64,000 nucleotides of DNA, from assembly GCA_900472485.1 (NCBI GenBank), contig UCII01000039.1:1-64000 (forward strand). Direction: 5' to 3'. How positions within the stretch are numbered: position 1 is the stretch's first letter; every line of letters starts with the position of its first letter. The notes beneath the pieces were generated by a model. It saw nothing but the letters and a program-made list of their open reading frames with translations, searched no databases and was not told where the DNA came from. A program made the translations under genes and the position numbers. This document shows positions 1 through 8,873 of the stretch, piece after piece. Source of the stretch: Hyphomicrobiales bacterium (GTDB lineage Bacteria; Pseudomonadota; Alphaproteobacteria; Rhizobiales; Rhizobiaceae).

Positions 1-970
1 CATTGGCGACAATAGCGCCGGCCACCGTCTCACATTGATATTGATAGGCGCGGCCGAGATAAGTGCGTGTTCCCAGAACCGCCGGCAACCCATCACCTTC
101 CCCCCGAACCGAAAGACCATCCGCACGGCAGCCAAGAACAAAATTGTCCGCAAGCGGTCCGAAATCTTCCTGCGATACCGTAATGCGCCCGCCGCCTGTG
201 ACCTCGGCTGTGACGGAGGCGCCTTGCCGCTCAACAACACGCAGCGGCAGCAGGTTTTCGAAGCCGACGAAGCGGGCGACGAAGCTGTTGGCGGGCTTGC
301 GGTAGAGGGTCTCGGGCGTGTCGAGCTGCATGATGCGGCCGGCATTCATGATGGCGACGCGATCGGAGATCGAGAAGGCTTCTTCCTGATCGTGCGTGAC
401 GTAGAGCGAGGTCGTGCCGTTGGCGCGCTGAAGCTGGCGGATTTCGACGCGCATGTCGACCCGGAGCTTGGCATCGAGATTGGAGAGCGGCTCGTCGAAC
501 ATGAGGAGCGGCGGCTCGATGACGAGGGCGCGGGCGAGCGCGACACGTTGCTTTTGGCCACCGGAGAGGGCGCCGGGCAGGCGGTCACCGAGGCCGGAAA
601 GACCGACACGCTCCAGCATGGCCGCTGCCTTCCGCCGGCGTTCCTGTGTCGGCATGCGGCGCTGCTTGAGGCCGAAGGCGACGTTCTCGAGCACCGTCAG
701 ATGCGGAAACAGCGCATAGTTCTGAAACACCAGGCCGATATCTCTGGCATGCGCCGGCAGCGTCGTCAGATCGCGGTCGCCAAGCTTGATCGTGCCGCTC
801 GTCGGCTGCAGGAAGCCGGCGACGAGCCGCAACGTCGTCGTCTTGCCGCAGCCGCTCGAGCCGAGCAGAGAGACGAGCTCGCCAGCCGCGATGGAAAGTG
901 AAAGATCCTGCAGGACGGCGGTCTTGCCGTAATGGGCGCTGATGGAGTTGATGGAGAGCGATACGGTCAC
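1..970 (-). CDS. ABC importer ATPase, PotA-like (partial, C terminus off window)
   Basis: This is the nucleotide-binding subunit that powers the importer encoded just upstream on the same strand. Reading down from a GTG at 970 gives Walker A GSSGCGKT (residues 37-44), the signature LSGGQKQR (about 137), Walker B LLMFDEP, and the switch histidine in YVTHDQEE. A TOBE-like tail follows and runs off base 1 after about 323 codons. The pattern fits the PotA/FbpC/MalK class. The gene starts 6 bases after the permease stop, so it is the last visible gene of an SBP-permease-permease-ATPase operon. The GTG start is the only good in-frame choice near the permease end but has no strong Shine-Dalgarno, which suggests translational coupling. 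The substrate cannot be read from this subunit. Confidence 0.88.
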   Translation of the reverse strand, partial: MTVSLSINSISAHYGKTAVLQDLSLSIAAGELVSLLGSSGCGKTTTLRLVAGFLQPTSGTIKLGDRDLTTLPAHARDIGLVFQNYALFPHLTVLENVAFGLKQRRMPTQERRRKAAAMLERVGLSGLGDRLPGALSGGQKQRVALARALVIEPPLLMFDEPLSNLDAKLRVDMRVEIRQLQRANGTTSLYVTHDQEEAFSISDRVAIMNAGRIMQLDTPETLYRKPANSFVARFVGFENLLPLRVVERQGASVTAEVTGGGRITVSQEDFGPLADNFVLGCRADGLSVRGEGDGLPAVLGTRTYLGRAYQYQCETVAGAIVAN

Positions 971-976
971 GAGCGG

Positions 977-1765
977 CTACTTTGTCAGGAAGGTGAGGCC
1001 CAGGGTGGCTTCGACGATCGCCATCACGGCGACGGTCACGAGCATCAACAACACGGAAACCGAGGCGATGGTCGGGTCGAAGAACTGCTCCATATGGGCA
1101 AGGATCTGGATCGGAAGGGTGGAGATGCCGGGGCCTGTCAGGAAGACCGAGACGGAGACATCGTTGATCGAGGTGATAAAGGCAAGGATGAAGGCGGCAA
1201 TGACACCGGCGCGGATGTTCGGCAGCACCACGGTCAGAAACGTCTTCAGCGGCGGGCAGCCGAGGCTGATGGCAGCTTCCTCGATCGAGAAATCGAAACT
1301 TGCGAGACTGGCGCTGACGACGCGCACCGAATAGGGCAGCACCAGCAGTGCATGGCCGATCAGGAGGCTTGGAAAGATCGGCAGACCGAGCCCGATGGTG
1401 ATCGATTTCATCAGCGAAAAGCCGAAGACGATTTCCGGAACGAGGATCGGCAGCACGAAGAGCGTGGAAAGCCAGCGCGGCAGTTCGACCCTGTAGCGGC
1501 TGATGGCATAGGCGGCAGGGATGCCGATCAGCAGCGAAAGTGCCGTTCCGAGGAAAGCGAGCTCCAGGCTGGTGATCGCCGTCGTGCGGAAGGCTTCGAT
1601 CTGAAAGATGTTCGAGAACCAATGCAGCGTCAGGCCCTGCGGCGGGAAGGTGAGATAGGTCGTGTCGCTGAAGGCGGCGCCGACGATGATGACGAGCGGC
1701 GCAAGCAGGAACAGGAAGACAAGGGCGGTGAAAGCGATGAGCGTGGGATGGACGGACTTTGTCAT
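977..1765 (-). CDS. ABC importer permease, PotC-like
   Basis: Inner-membrane permease of the importer; 262 residues, about six membrane segments. It carries the cytoplasmic EAA loop (EEAAISLGCPPLKTFLTVVLP, around residue 170) that contacts the ATPase. The start MTKSVHP at 1765 is chosen because it lies 2 bases before the stop of the upstream permease, with overlapping ribosome transit likely. Length and arrangement match the second permease (PotC/PotI type) of polyamine-class importers. The substrate is unknown; the divergent amidohydrolase suggests a nitrogenous compound. Confidence 0.87.
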   Translation of the reverse strand: MTKSVHPTLIAFTALVFLFLLAPLVIIVGAAFSDTTYLTFPPQGLTLHWFSNIFQIEAFRTTAITSLELAFLGTALSLLIGIPAAYAISRYRVELPRWLSTLFVLPILVPEIVFGFSLMKSITIGLGLPIFPSLLIGHALLVLPYSVRVVSASLASFDFSIEEAAISLGCPPLKTFLTVVLPNIRAGVIAAFILAFITSINDVSVSVFLTGPGISTLPIQILAHMEQFFDPTIASVSVLLMLVTVAVMAIVEATLGLTFLTK

Positions 1766-1767
1766 GG

Positions 1768-2592
1768 TCACACCGCCATCGGGTTCAGCCGTTGTGCGAG
1801 ACGGCTCATGATTGCGACAATACCGATCGTGACCACCACCATGATGGCGGCGATCGTCGAGGCGCCGACCCAGTCGAAGGTGACCATGGCGCGCTGATAG
1901 AGGAAGGTGCCCATCATCATCTGCTTTTCGCCGCCGAGCAGCTGCGGCGTGGCATAGGAGGTGAAACTGCCGGTGAAAACCAGCACTGCGCCGACGATGA
2001 GACCGGGTGTTGCCAGCGGCAGGATGACCTGGCGAAAGGTCGCGGCCGGCGTGGCACCCAGCGAGGTCGCCGCCTGAATGAGATCCTGCGGTATGCCCTC
2101 GAGTACGCCCACAAGCGTCAGGATCATCAACGGCACGAAGAGATAGACCATCGCGACGATAACCGAGCCCTCGGTGTAAAGCATCGACAACGGTTCGCCG
2201 ATGACGCCGATCGACATCAGGATGGTGTTGAGAATGCCATTCTTGCCAAGAATGATCAGCCAGGCAAAGGAGCGCACGACGACGCCGGTCAACAGCGGAA
2301 AGACGGCTGCGATGATCATCACGCTCTTGGCGCGGCCCGGCATCTGCGCGATCACATAGGCGGCGATGAAGCCGATGAACAGCGAGATCGCCGTCGTAAT
2401 GAGAGCAACCTCGATTGTCCTGAAGAGTACGGTTCGGCGAAAACCGCTGGAGAAGAAAGCGACATAGGGGGAAAACACCCCCTTGGGTTCGCCGAAAGTC
2501 GCCGCGATCGTAATGACAACGGGAACGAGCAGGAAGAGCGTTACGGCGAGGATCGCCGGCGTCGCCAAACCCCATTTCATCAAATGTTTCAT
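1768..2592 (-). CDS. ABC importer permease, PotB-like
   Basis: First permease of the importer, 274 residues, with an N-terminal membrane segment after MKHLMKWG and a conserved EAA-type loop (IQAATSLGATPAATFRQVILP). I chose the ATG at 2592; a TTG one codon earlier is possible but less likely. It lies 46 bases after the binding-protein gene, and that gap holds a small GC hairpin (2613-2630). Family knowledge: PotB/PotH-type permeases pair with a PotC-type partner, as here. Confidence 0.87.
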   Translation of the reverse strand: MKHLMKWGLATPAILAVTLFLLVPVVITIAATFGEPKGVFSPYVAFFSSGFRRTVLFRTIEVALITTAISLFIGFIAAYVIAQMPGRAKSVMIIAAVFPLLTGVVVRSFAWLIILGKNGILNTILMSIGVIGEPLSMLYTEGSVIVAMVYLFVPLMILTLVGVLEGIPQDLIQAATSLGATPAATFRQVILPLATPGLIVGAVLVFTGSFTSYATPQLLGGEKQMMMGTFLYQRAMVTFDWVGASTIAAIMVVVTIGIVAIMSRLAQRLNPMAV

Positions 2593-2612
2593 CAACCAAA
2601 TTCCGTGAGAAC

Positions 2613-2630
2613 GCCGCGGGATTGTGCGGC
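2613..2630 (-). promoter_or_regulatory. Small hairpin between binding-protein and permease genes
   Basis: GCCGC and GCGGC flank an 8-base loop in the 46-base gap between the binding-protein and permease genes. With only 5 base pairs it is the weakest of four such hairpins in this window. It may protect the 3' end of the binding-protein message. Confidence 0.3.
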
Positions 2631-2638
2631 ATGCCCTG

Positions 2639-3676
2639 TTACATGCCGAAGATCTCGTTCCAGCGATCGACCCAGTCCGATTGCGCTTCGATCAGCTTCT
2701 GATAGTCGATCCGGCTGAGCTTAGCGATCATCTCGGCGCCGTAGGTCCAGAGCTTGGCCTTTTCCGGCGGCAGCGCCACCTTGGTCGAGACCGGGGCATC
2801 GACGCCCTGTTCGGCTTCCGCCTGCTGAACATCCTTCGACAGGACGAAGTTGATAAACTGGTGCGCAAGCTCGACATTCTCCGAGCCCTTCGGAATATTG
2901 ACCGTGTTGAGGACGGCGATATCGCCCTCTTTCAGGTTAGCCCAGGCCATCGTCGGGACAGCCGCGCGCAGGGATGACAGAACGAAGTCCTGCGTTATCG
3001 CCACCTTGGCCTCACCCGTCGAGATCAGGTTCACCAGCTCGGAGCCGGTATTGTAATTCTTGACGACATTCGGCTTCAGCGCCTCGATGGCCTCAAACGC
3101 CTTGCCGGCATCGGCATAGGGATCGGCGCCTGCATGCTTGCCGGCTTGGAGCACCGTCAGCGGCCCACCCGTCGTGGTGATGCCGGGAAGCGAAACTGCA
3201 CCCTTCAGGTCGTCGCGCCACAGATCGTTCCAGGAGGTGATCGGCGGGTTCACCTTCGTCGTATCATAGACGATGCCAATGCGGCCGATCGTGTAGGCGG
3301 GGCCGTAATTGCCCTGCGGCGCCTTGGCGATATCGTAGAGATCGCCAAGGTTGGAGATTTTGCTGCGGTCGATCTCCTGGAAGAGGCCCTGCTGGATGCC
3401 AAGCTGCGAATAGCTGTCCGTGAGATAGATGACGTCGACGCCCTTGCCGCTGCGCAGCTTCAGCTTGTTCAAGCGATCGGCATTGTTGCCGGTTTCGAAA
3501 ACGACGTCGCAGCCGCAGATCTTCTTGAAGGGCTCGATGATGTTGGCCTGCATCTTCTCGCCATTATAGCCCCACCAGGAAACGGTTAGCGTCTTTGCCT
3601 GAGCGAAAGCCGGCATGGCTGTTGCTGCGGCAAGGAAAGCAAATCCCGCGACGCGGGCAAGGGAGAGGCCTTTCAT
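2639..3676 (-). CDS. ABC importer substrate-binding protein, PotD-like
   Basis: Periplasmic binding protein, 345 residues, with a clear signal peptide (MKGLSLARVAGFAFLAAATA, cleavage near AFAQA). The mature start TLTVSWWGYNGEKMQANIIEPFKK is typical of the PotD/type-2 extracellular solute-binding cluster that binds polyamines and related ligands. The start at 3676 has a good Shine-Dalgarno (AAAGGA). It is the first gene of the importer operon and is divergent from the amidohydrolase at 3938, with 261 bases between the two starts. Polyamine specificity is not established; the family also includes proteins for other organic cations, and the adjacent deaminase-like enzyme argues for a purine-like ligand. 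Confidence 0.87.
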   Translation of the reverse strand: MKGLSLARVAGFAFLAAATAMPAFAQAKTLTVSWWGYNGEKMQANIIEPFKKICGCDVVFETGNNADRLNKLKLRSGKGVDVIYLTDSYSQLGIQQGLFQEIDRSKISNLGDLYDIAKAPQGNYGPAYTIGRIGIVYDTTKVNPPITSWNDLWRDDLKGAVSLPGITTTGGPLTVLQAGKHAGADPYADAGKAFEAIEALKPNVVKNYNTGSELVNLISTGEAKVAITQDFVLSSLRAAVPTMAWANLKEGDIAVLNTVNIPKGSENVELAHQFINFVLSKDVQQAEAEQGVDAPVSTKVALPPEKAKLWTYGAEMIAKLSRIDYQKLIEAQSDWVDRWNEIFGM

Positions 3677-3937
3677 TTAAGAAATCCTTTTGGTGAGTGA
3701 AATCGGGCATATGTTTCAAGCTTCTAGGATACTATTTTTCGAGCACCGGCTTTACAAGCCCAACAAATGGGCAGGGTGGTGGTTTTTGCCTTTCATAAGA
3801 TGAATATCCTGTGTCGTCGTGCACAATGCTGGCTTATTGAAGTGCCTGAGATCATTAGGCTTCCTTGATCCGATTCGGTCGGCTTTACAGGCTCGTGCGT
3901 CGTCTTTACCCTCGGCTGATCGATTTCACTGGCAGGC

Positions 3938-5824
3938 ATGCGTCTCATGACATCCCCGAAAACAAAGCTTCCCGACGATCTGCTGATCAATGCGGCGGAC
4001 GAAGTCCTGATCCGTCAGGATCTGACATTGACCGCGCTCGGCCGCCAGCCGGCAGATCGCCTGCTGCGTGTCGGCAAGCTGCTGGATGTGCATAGCCGCA
4101 GCTGGCTGGAGGATCAGGAAATCGTCATCAAGGGCCGGCGGATCGCCTATGTCGGTCCGGCCGGCAGTTATCAGGGCGAGGTGGGCGAGCGCGTGCACGA
4201 GCCGCATCTCGCAGCGGTTCCGGGTTTCGGCGAGGCGCACAAGCATATCGAAAGTTCGCATCTGACGCCGGAATGGGAAGCGGCTCTGGTCATGCCGCAT
4301 GGTGTCACCTGGACTTGCGAGGCGAGCCACGAGTTTTCCAATGTGAATGGTGCCCGTAATCTGGAATTCTGGCTGGAAGCGCGTCGCCGCGGTTCGCCGA
4401 TGAAGATATTTCCCCTGCCGGGATCGGCCGTGCCGCCGACGGCTTATGAATGGGGCGGCGGTCATTTCGGCTATGACGAGCAGAAGTCGTTTCTGAATGA
4501 AAGCCTGATGGTGGCCGGCCTTGACGAGGTCATGGACTGGCCTTCGGTCAGCAATCCCGAAAATCCGGCTTACGATCGCCTATGGGGCATGATTCGCGCG
4601 ACGTTCGAGCAGCGCGGGGTGGTCGAAGGCCATGGCGCCGGCCTGCGTGATCTGCCGTCGATCAATGCCTTTGCCGGCGCCGGCCTTGCCTCAGATCACG
4701 AGGGCTGGTTCCTCGACGAGATCTGGGAGAAGCTGACGCATGGCCTGTTCATCGAGCTTCGGCCTCATTCCCTGCCCGAGGTCATCAAGGGGCTGATCGA
4801 GAAAGGCCTATCCGACTGGTCGCAGATCGCCTTCGTTACCGATGATCGCAGCGCCAGCGATACGCTGAAGATCGGCGCGACGGATCATAATGTTCGCCTT
4901 GCGATCGAGAATGGATTGGCACCCGAAATCGCTATTCAATGTGTGACGATCAATCCCGCCCGCCACATGCGGCTGACACCATGGGTCGGCTCGATTGCGC
5001 CTGGCCGCTTTGCTGATATCGTGCTGCTGGATGACGTCAAAACGCTGTCGATCGCCAAGGTCTGGGCCGATGGCAAGCCGGCAGCAGAAGGCAAGGTCTT
5101 CATCGGCGTTCGCCCAGAGATTGACTGGCCGGCATGGGCAACACGGACGGTCCGCATCGATCGGATCGTCATGGCGGAGGATTTTCGCATTGCCGCCCCG
5201 TCGGACACGGCCACGGCCAAGGCTGCGCTGCTGCGGCCGTTCCACTGGGCCGATGATTTCATCACCATGGATCTGCCGGTCCGCAATGGTGCCGTTGAGC
5301 GCGACCATGATCGCAACGTCACGAAATTCGCGATCGTCGACCGTTTTTCCGGCGAGGCCAAGGTCGCGCGCATGTTCTGGCTGGGAACTGGGCCACGCAC
5401 GCCGGATACGGCACTTGGCGCTACACTCGGTCACGATAAGCACAATATCTGGGTTGTCGGCTCCTCCGACGAAGCCATGGCCATGGTTGCCAATGCGCTG
5501 AAGGAGCAGCAGGGCGGCTGGGTGCTGGTTTCGGGCGGCAAGGTCCTCGCCCGCGTCCGCTATGAAGTCGGCGGCTTGATGACGGCGCGTTCGGCCGAAG
5601 AGCTGGATGCGGAGATGCAGGCGCTCTATAAGGCTGGCGCCGAGATCGACTGGATGTATGAGCCGACCTTCTCGCCGCGCTGGTGGCCGGGCTTTCCCGA
5701 ACGGCTTTCCTTCGCGACGCTCACTTGCGCGCCCTGGCGCTGGGTTCTGGTTGCGCCCTCCGAACGGGCGCCGGAAGGCTTCGTCAATGTCGCGACCGGG
5801 GAAACCCATCCGATCGTCTGGTGA
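3938..5824 (+). CDS. Variant adenine-deaminase-family amidohydrolase
   Basis: Metal-dependent amidohydrolase with the two-part layout of adenine deaminase (catalytic barrel plus C-terminal domain); 628 residues, near the usual family length. Visible metal and active-site positions are H101-K-H103 in PGFGEAHKHIESS, the H131-E132 segment (ASHEFSNV, where typical enzymes have DPHEIANV), GHGAG, ASDHE, and VTDDRSASDTL followed by AIQCVTINPARHMRL. The family normally shows PGFIDAHVHIE; the changes here suggest a side branch whose substrate may not be adenine. It is divergent from a PotABCD-like importer, which could supply the substrate. A start three codons later (3947) is possible. Confidence 0.8.
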   Translation: MRLMTSPKTKLPDDLLINAADEVLIRQDLTLTALGRQPADRLLRVGKLLDVHSRSWLEDQEIVIKGRRIAYVGPAGSYQGEVGERVHEPHLAAVPGFGEAHKHIESSHLTPEWEAALVMPHGVTWTCEASHEFSNVNGARNLEFWLEARRRGSPMKIFPLPGSAVPPTAYEWGGGHFGYDEQKSFLNESLMVAGLDEVMDWPSVSNPENPAYDRLWGMIRATFEQRGVVEGHGAGLRDLPSINAFAGAGLASDHEGWFLDEIWEKLTHGLFIELRPHSLPEVIKGLIEKGLSDWSQIAFVTDDRSASDTLKIGATDHNVRLAIENGLAPEIAIQCVTINPARHMRLTPWVGSIAPGRFADIVLLDDVKTLSIAKVWADGKPAAEGKVFIGVRPEIDWPAWATRTVRIDRIVMAEDFRIAAPSDTATAKAALLRPFHWADDFITMDLPVRNGAVERDHDRNVTKFAIVDRFSGEAKVARMFWLGTGPRTPDTALGATLGHDKHNIWVVGSSDEAMAMVANALKEQQGGWVLVSGGKVLARVRYEVGGLMTARSAEELDAEMQALYKAGAEIDWMYEPTFSPRWWPGFPERLSFATLTCAPWRWVLVAPSERAPEGFVNVATGETHPIVW

Positions 5825-6035
5825 GGATATCCATTTTTCATATTCTGAATATCCGCCGCCACGCCATTGATCGGTGATAAGCTTCCCTACCGGGTGGATT
5901 GTGATCGGAGCTTGACGGCCGAAGTCGGCTCCTTAATTATCTATTTGGTTACTTATGTCGAGCCTCAGACCGCGGAAGGGTGGAGCATACCCATTCCTAC
6001 GTCGAGTGAGCGGCAACCGGGCGGAGGAGGCTCTG

Positions 6036-6881
6036 GTGATTGCAGTTGATAGTGACAGCTCGCAGACGAGGTCGGCATTTTCCACGCTGGGATGTGCGGA
6101 ATTCGAATTGAGTGAAGCGCTTGGATTGGCGACCAAGCATGGCATCGACGCCATCGAAATCCGCGCCCTTGGCGGCACTGTCGATCTGGTTGCCTATTTC
6201 ACCGAAAGGTTCGGTTCTCCGGCCGGTCTGGCCAAAGTGCTGCAGGCCTCTCCCGTAAGCGTCTGTGCCTTCAATACTTCGCTGCGTCTTGTCGGCGCGA
6301 CAGCCCAGGCAAAGGAAGAGTTCCTGCGTTATCTTCCATGGGCTGAGGCCGCCGGCGTTCTTTCGCTCCGGGTTTTCGACGGCGGCGAAACCGCCGACAG
6401 GGGCGAACTGGCCGAGGCGCTGGCGACGCTGCAATGGTGGCGTGAGACTGCGGAGCGTGAAGGCTTTCGTGCGGCTATGGTCGTCGAGACACATGATTTC
6501 CTTGCGTTGCCGGACGCTATTCCGCGCTTCCTTGAAATAGCGCCCGATTGCGCTCTTATTTGGGACACACATCATACCTGGCGCAAGGGCGGGCAAGATC
6601 CCGTCGAAACCTGGAAGCAGGTTCGGCGCAACACTCGACATCTCCACATCAAGGACAGTGTTTCTAGGCCGGGGCCGAGACTGCCCTATAGTTACGTGCT
6701 GCCCGGTACCGGCGAGTTCCCGATGCCGGCGTTGCGGTCAGCGCTCGATACCGATGGTTACGCCGGCATCATGAGTCTGGAGTGGGAAAGATTGTGGCAC
6801 CAGGATCTGCCGCTTCTGGATCTGGCCCTGCAGGCGGCGCGGCAAAGCGGCTGGTGGTCCCAGGCGACAAGTGGTGAATAA
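6036..6881 (+). CDS. Sugar phosphate isomerase/epimerase-like TIM-barrel protein
   Basis: 281 residues of the xylose-isomerase-like TIM-barrel (AP endonuclease 2) superfamily. Supporting segments include HGIDAIEIRALGG near the start, VVETHDFLALPDAI, LIWDTHHTWRKGG, HLHIKDS and a terminal GIMSLEWERLW; the E/D/H/E set is the usual metal-binding pattern. I chose the GTG at 6036 because GAGGAGG sits 5 bases upstream; an upstream ATG at 5955 would add 27 residues lacking family character. It follows the deaminase-like gene by 211 bases on the same strand and may act on a sugar or polyol product of that pathway. The exact substrate is unknown. Confidence 0.75.
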   Translation: MIAVDSDSSQTRSAFSTLGCAEFELSEALGLATKHGIDAIEIRALGGTVDLVAYFTERFGSPAGLAKVLQASPVSVCAFNTSLRLVGATAQAKEEFLRYLPWAEAAGVLSLRVFDGGETADRGELAEALATLQWWRETAEREGFRAAMVVETHDFLALPDAIPRFLEIAPDCALIWDTHHTWRKGGQDPVETWKQVRRNTRHLHIKDSVSRPGPRLPYSYVLPGTGEFPMPALRSALDTDGYAGIMSLEWERLWHQDLPLLDLALQAARQSGWWSQATSGE

Positions 6882-7215
6882 TTGTTGAAGAGTATTGATA
6901 TTTTAATTTAGTTGTATGGGAGAAGGCTACGCGGAGATTGACTTTTGCAGCGCTAATTAATTAGTGTATTAGCAATTATTAAATAACTATCTCGTAGGCA
7001 TGTCCGTGCCGGGTTGACTACGGTCTTCGGCGCAATATTTCCAGCTCGATGAAGGGGGCCTCAATGATTGAGGTTTGAGGGTGTCTGGAAGATGGAAGAG
7101 GCGGATTATAGACACCGGAATCCGATGTTTCGGCGGGAGGCGCGCCGTTCATCACCCGCTGCTTCCTGCTCCTGGATGTTCCCCCATCGCCGCGTCGCCC
7201 CGAAAGGGAAGTCCG
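6882..7215 (+). other. Gene-free AT-rich stretch upstream of the EAL gene
   Basis: About 330 bases without a convincing gene. The first 130 bases are strikingly AT-rich for this genome and contain a perfect 12-base palindrome CTAATTAATTAG (6953-6964) and a possible -35 TTGACT (6938-6943), though no good -10 follows at normal spacing. Reading frames open across 7075-7215 but lack family similarity and a Shine-Dalgarno. This is the likely promoter/control region of the EAL gene. Confidence 0.4.
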
Positions 7216-8004
7216 ATGAACGGTAGTGCAAGCCGCGAGGAGGAGGGGCATGGAGCCCTGATCTTGAAGGCGATCGCCGAAGGTGGCCTGGGTTTTGCGG
7301 CACAATGGATTCATGATGCCGCAAATGTCGGCAAGGTGTTCTACGCGGAAAGCCTGGCGCGCGTAACGGACTCGGACGGAACCGTGCACACGGCCGGCAC
7401 CTTCGTCTCGCTGCTCGAGCGGCAGGATCGCTGGTTCGACCTGGATCTGCGTATTCTTGATATGGTGCTGTCCGATCTGGCTGCGGATGAGGCACTGGTT
7501 CTCGGTTTCAATCTCTCCGCCACCAGCCTGTCGCACTCCGATCGGTTCGCTGAAATATTCGGCCGAATCAGCCGCCGTCCGGAGCTTGCTTCGCGCCTCA
7601 TCATCGAGGTCACCGAAAGTTATCCCGTGGTTGGCGTATCCATCGAGCGCATGAAGATGATCCGTGATCTCGGGTGTCGTATTGCCATTGATGATTTCGG
7701 CTCCGGCTTCGCCACGCCAGCATCGCTGTTGCAGGTACCAGCCGATATCATCAAGATCGATGCAGCCTTCGTGTGGGATAACAGGCGAGGCCGCGACGGA
7801 AGCGATAGCCTCTCCCATCTCGTCGGTTTTGCCGCATGCTTTGCTCCCTTCGTCGTCGTAGAGGGTATCGAAACCAGCTCTCAGCTCGATGTGGCGAGGG
7901 AAGCGGGCGCAACGCATGTACAGGGCTTCCTGCTGTCGAAGCCGGTTTCCTTGGCCCAGCTCCGGCGCTACAAGCGGAAAGCCGTCTTGCGGGGGGTGGA
8001 ATGA
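7216..8004 (+). CDS. EAL-domain c-di-GMP phosphodiesterase
   Basis: Stand-alone EAL domain of 262 residues, predicted to hydrolyse cyclic di-GMP in the cytoplasm. The EAL motif is present as ESLAR (about residue 44), followed by FNLSA, IIEVTES, the AIDDFGSGF loop, IKIDAAF, VVEGIET and QGFLLSKP. All usual metal and catalytic positions appear retained, so it may be active despite E-S-L instead of E-A-L. I chose the ATG at 7216, which has AAGGGAAG upstream; an ATG at 7075 would add 47 non-family residues. It is followed on the same strand by a Fis-HTH gene and a MucR/Ros gene. Confidence 0.85.
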   Translation: MNGSASREEEGHGALILKAIAEGGLGFAAQWIHDAANVGKVFYAESLARVTDSDGTVHTAGTFVSLLERQDRWFDLDLRILDMVLSDLAADEALVLGFNLSATSLSHSDRFAEIFGRISRRPELASRLIIEVTESYPVVGVSIERMKMIRDLGCRIAIDDFGSGFATPASLLQVPADIIKIDAAFVWDNRRGRDGSDSLSHLVGFAACFAPFVVVEGIETSSQLDVAREAGATHVQGFLLSKPVSLAQLRRYKRKAVLRGVE

Positions 8005-8116
8005 TTGTTCCTGCCGTTTTCCCGCCGGATATGGCCGCGATCTCCAAACCTTATGCATGGCGTATGTCTGCCGGTCTTTCACCGAAGCCTGCCATCAGGG
8101 CTTTGCAGGTGACGTC

Positions 8117-8704
8117 ATGATGAAGCACCCGGCTTTCACATCGGCCTATCAGATCTCGGCGGCCCGAGCGACGAGCGAGCTCAAGGCGAAGACATTGCTG
8201 CGCGCTTTTGTGAGCCGGCTTCGCATCGCCTTTTCCGGGAGCGGCGAGTTGGCCGCCACATTCGTCGGCGGAGCCGAGCCGCATGTCCTAATCTGCGATC
8301 AGGCGGCCGAAGCGATTGGCCGCGTAAGCATAGATGCCGAGACCGGACTCTATGTCCTATGCGAGCTCCGCGGTCATGCTGATGACGTCGTCATCGTGAC
8401 CGCGAGCGAAAATCGATTGATCGAGGAGATTACCCTCCATCTTGGCGATGGCCGTTTGCTCCAGGGAGCGGTCGATACCGCCGTCAGCAGCCTTGTGGGC
8501 CAAACGATGGAGGATGTCGAGCGCAAGCTCATCCTTCAGACGCTGCAGCATTGCGGCGGTGATCCCACTCATACGGCGTTCATGCTCGGCATGCCGCTAG
8601 TCACTCTTTGCAACAAGCTGGCGGTCTACTTCTCGGACCCCGCCGACGAACTGCCGCAGACTGCTGCGGATACGGGATACGGAGCGAAAAGCTACCGGCT
8701 GTGA
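8117..8704 (+). CDS. Fis-type HTH DNA-binding protein of unknown role
   Basis: 195 residues. The last 70 residues form an NtrC/FlbD-like Fis helix-turn-helix: VERKLILQTLQHCGGDPTHT, then AFMLGMPLVTLCNKLAVYF. The recognition-helix segment TLCNK differs from the common TLRNK, replacing an arginine with cysteine. There is no AAA+ domain and no receiver domain; the N-terminal 120 residues match nothing I recognise, though they look like a compact alpha/beta domain. It begins 112 bases after the EAL gene and precedes the MucR/Ros gene by 169 bases, so a regulatory cassette is plausible. Confidence 0.7.
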   Translation: MMKHPAFTSAYQISAARATSELKAKTLLRAFVSRLRIAFSGSGELAATFVGGAEPHVLICDQAAEAIGRVSIDAETGLYVLCELRGHADDVVIVTASENRLIEEITLHLGDGRLLQGAVDTAVSSLVGQTMEDVERKLILQTLQHCGGDPTHTAFMLGMPLVTLCNKLAVYFSDPADELPQTAADTGYGAKSYRL

Positions 8705-8873
8705 TTGCGCACGCATTTCATGCGGACGCATTGTACCCCGGTTGTCAACCGGGATCGCGCCCCTGGAACAGGGCGCAAATCGAAACGGCGCGCTGCCCGG
8801 CTGCGGGTATCGCGCATGATGCAATTCGAGCGGGGCGGCGCACGAGGAACCAAATGAGATCCGGGAAAAGATC

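Noticed and set aside
585..1622. Long open frame on the minus strand crossing the ATPase and permease genes
   Set aside because: It overlaps two clearly recognised transporter genes in another frame, and its translation is rich in Arg/His with no domain.
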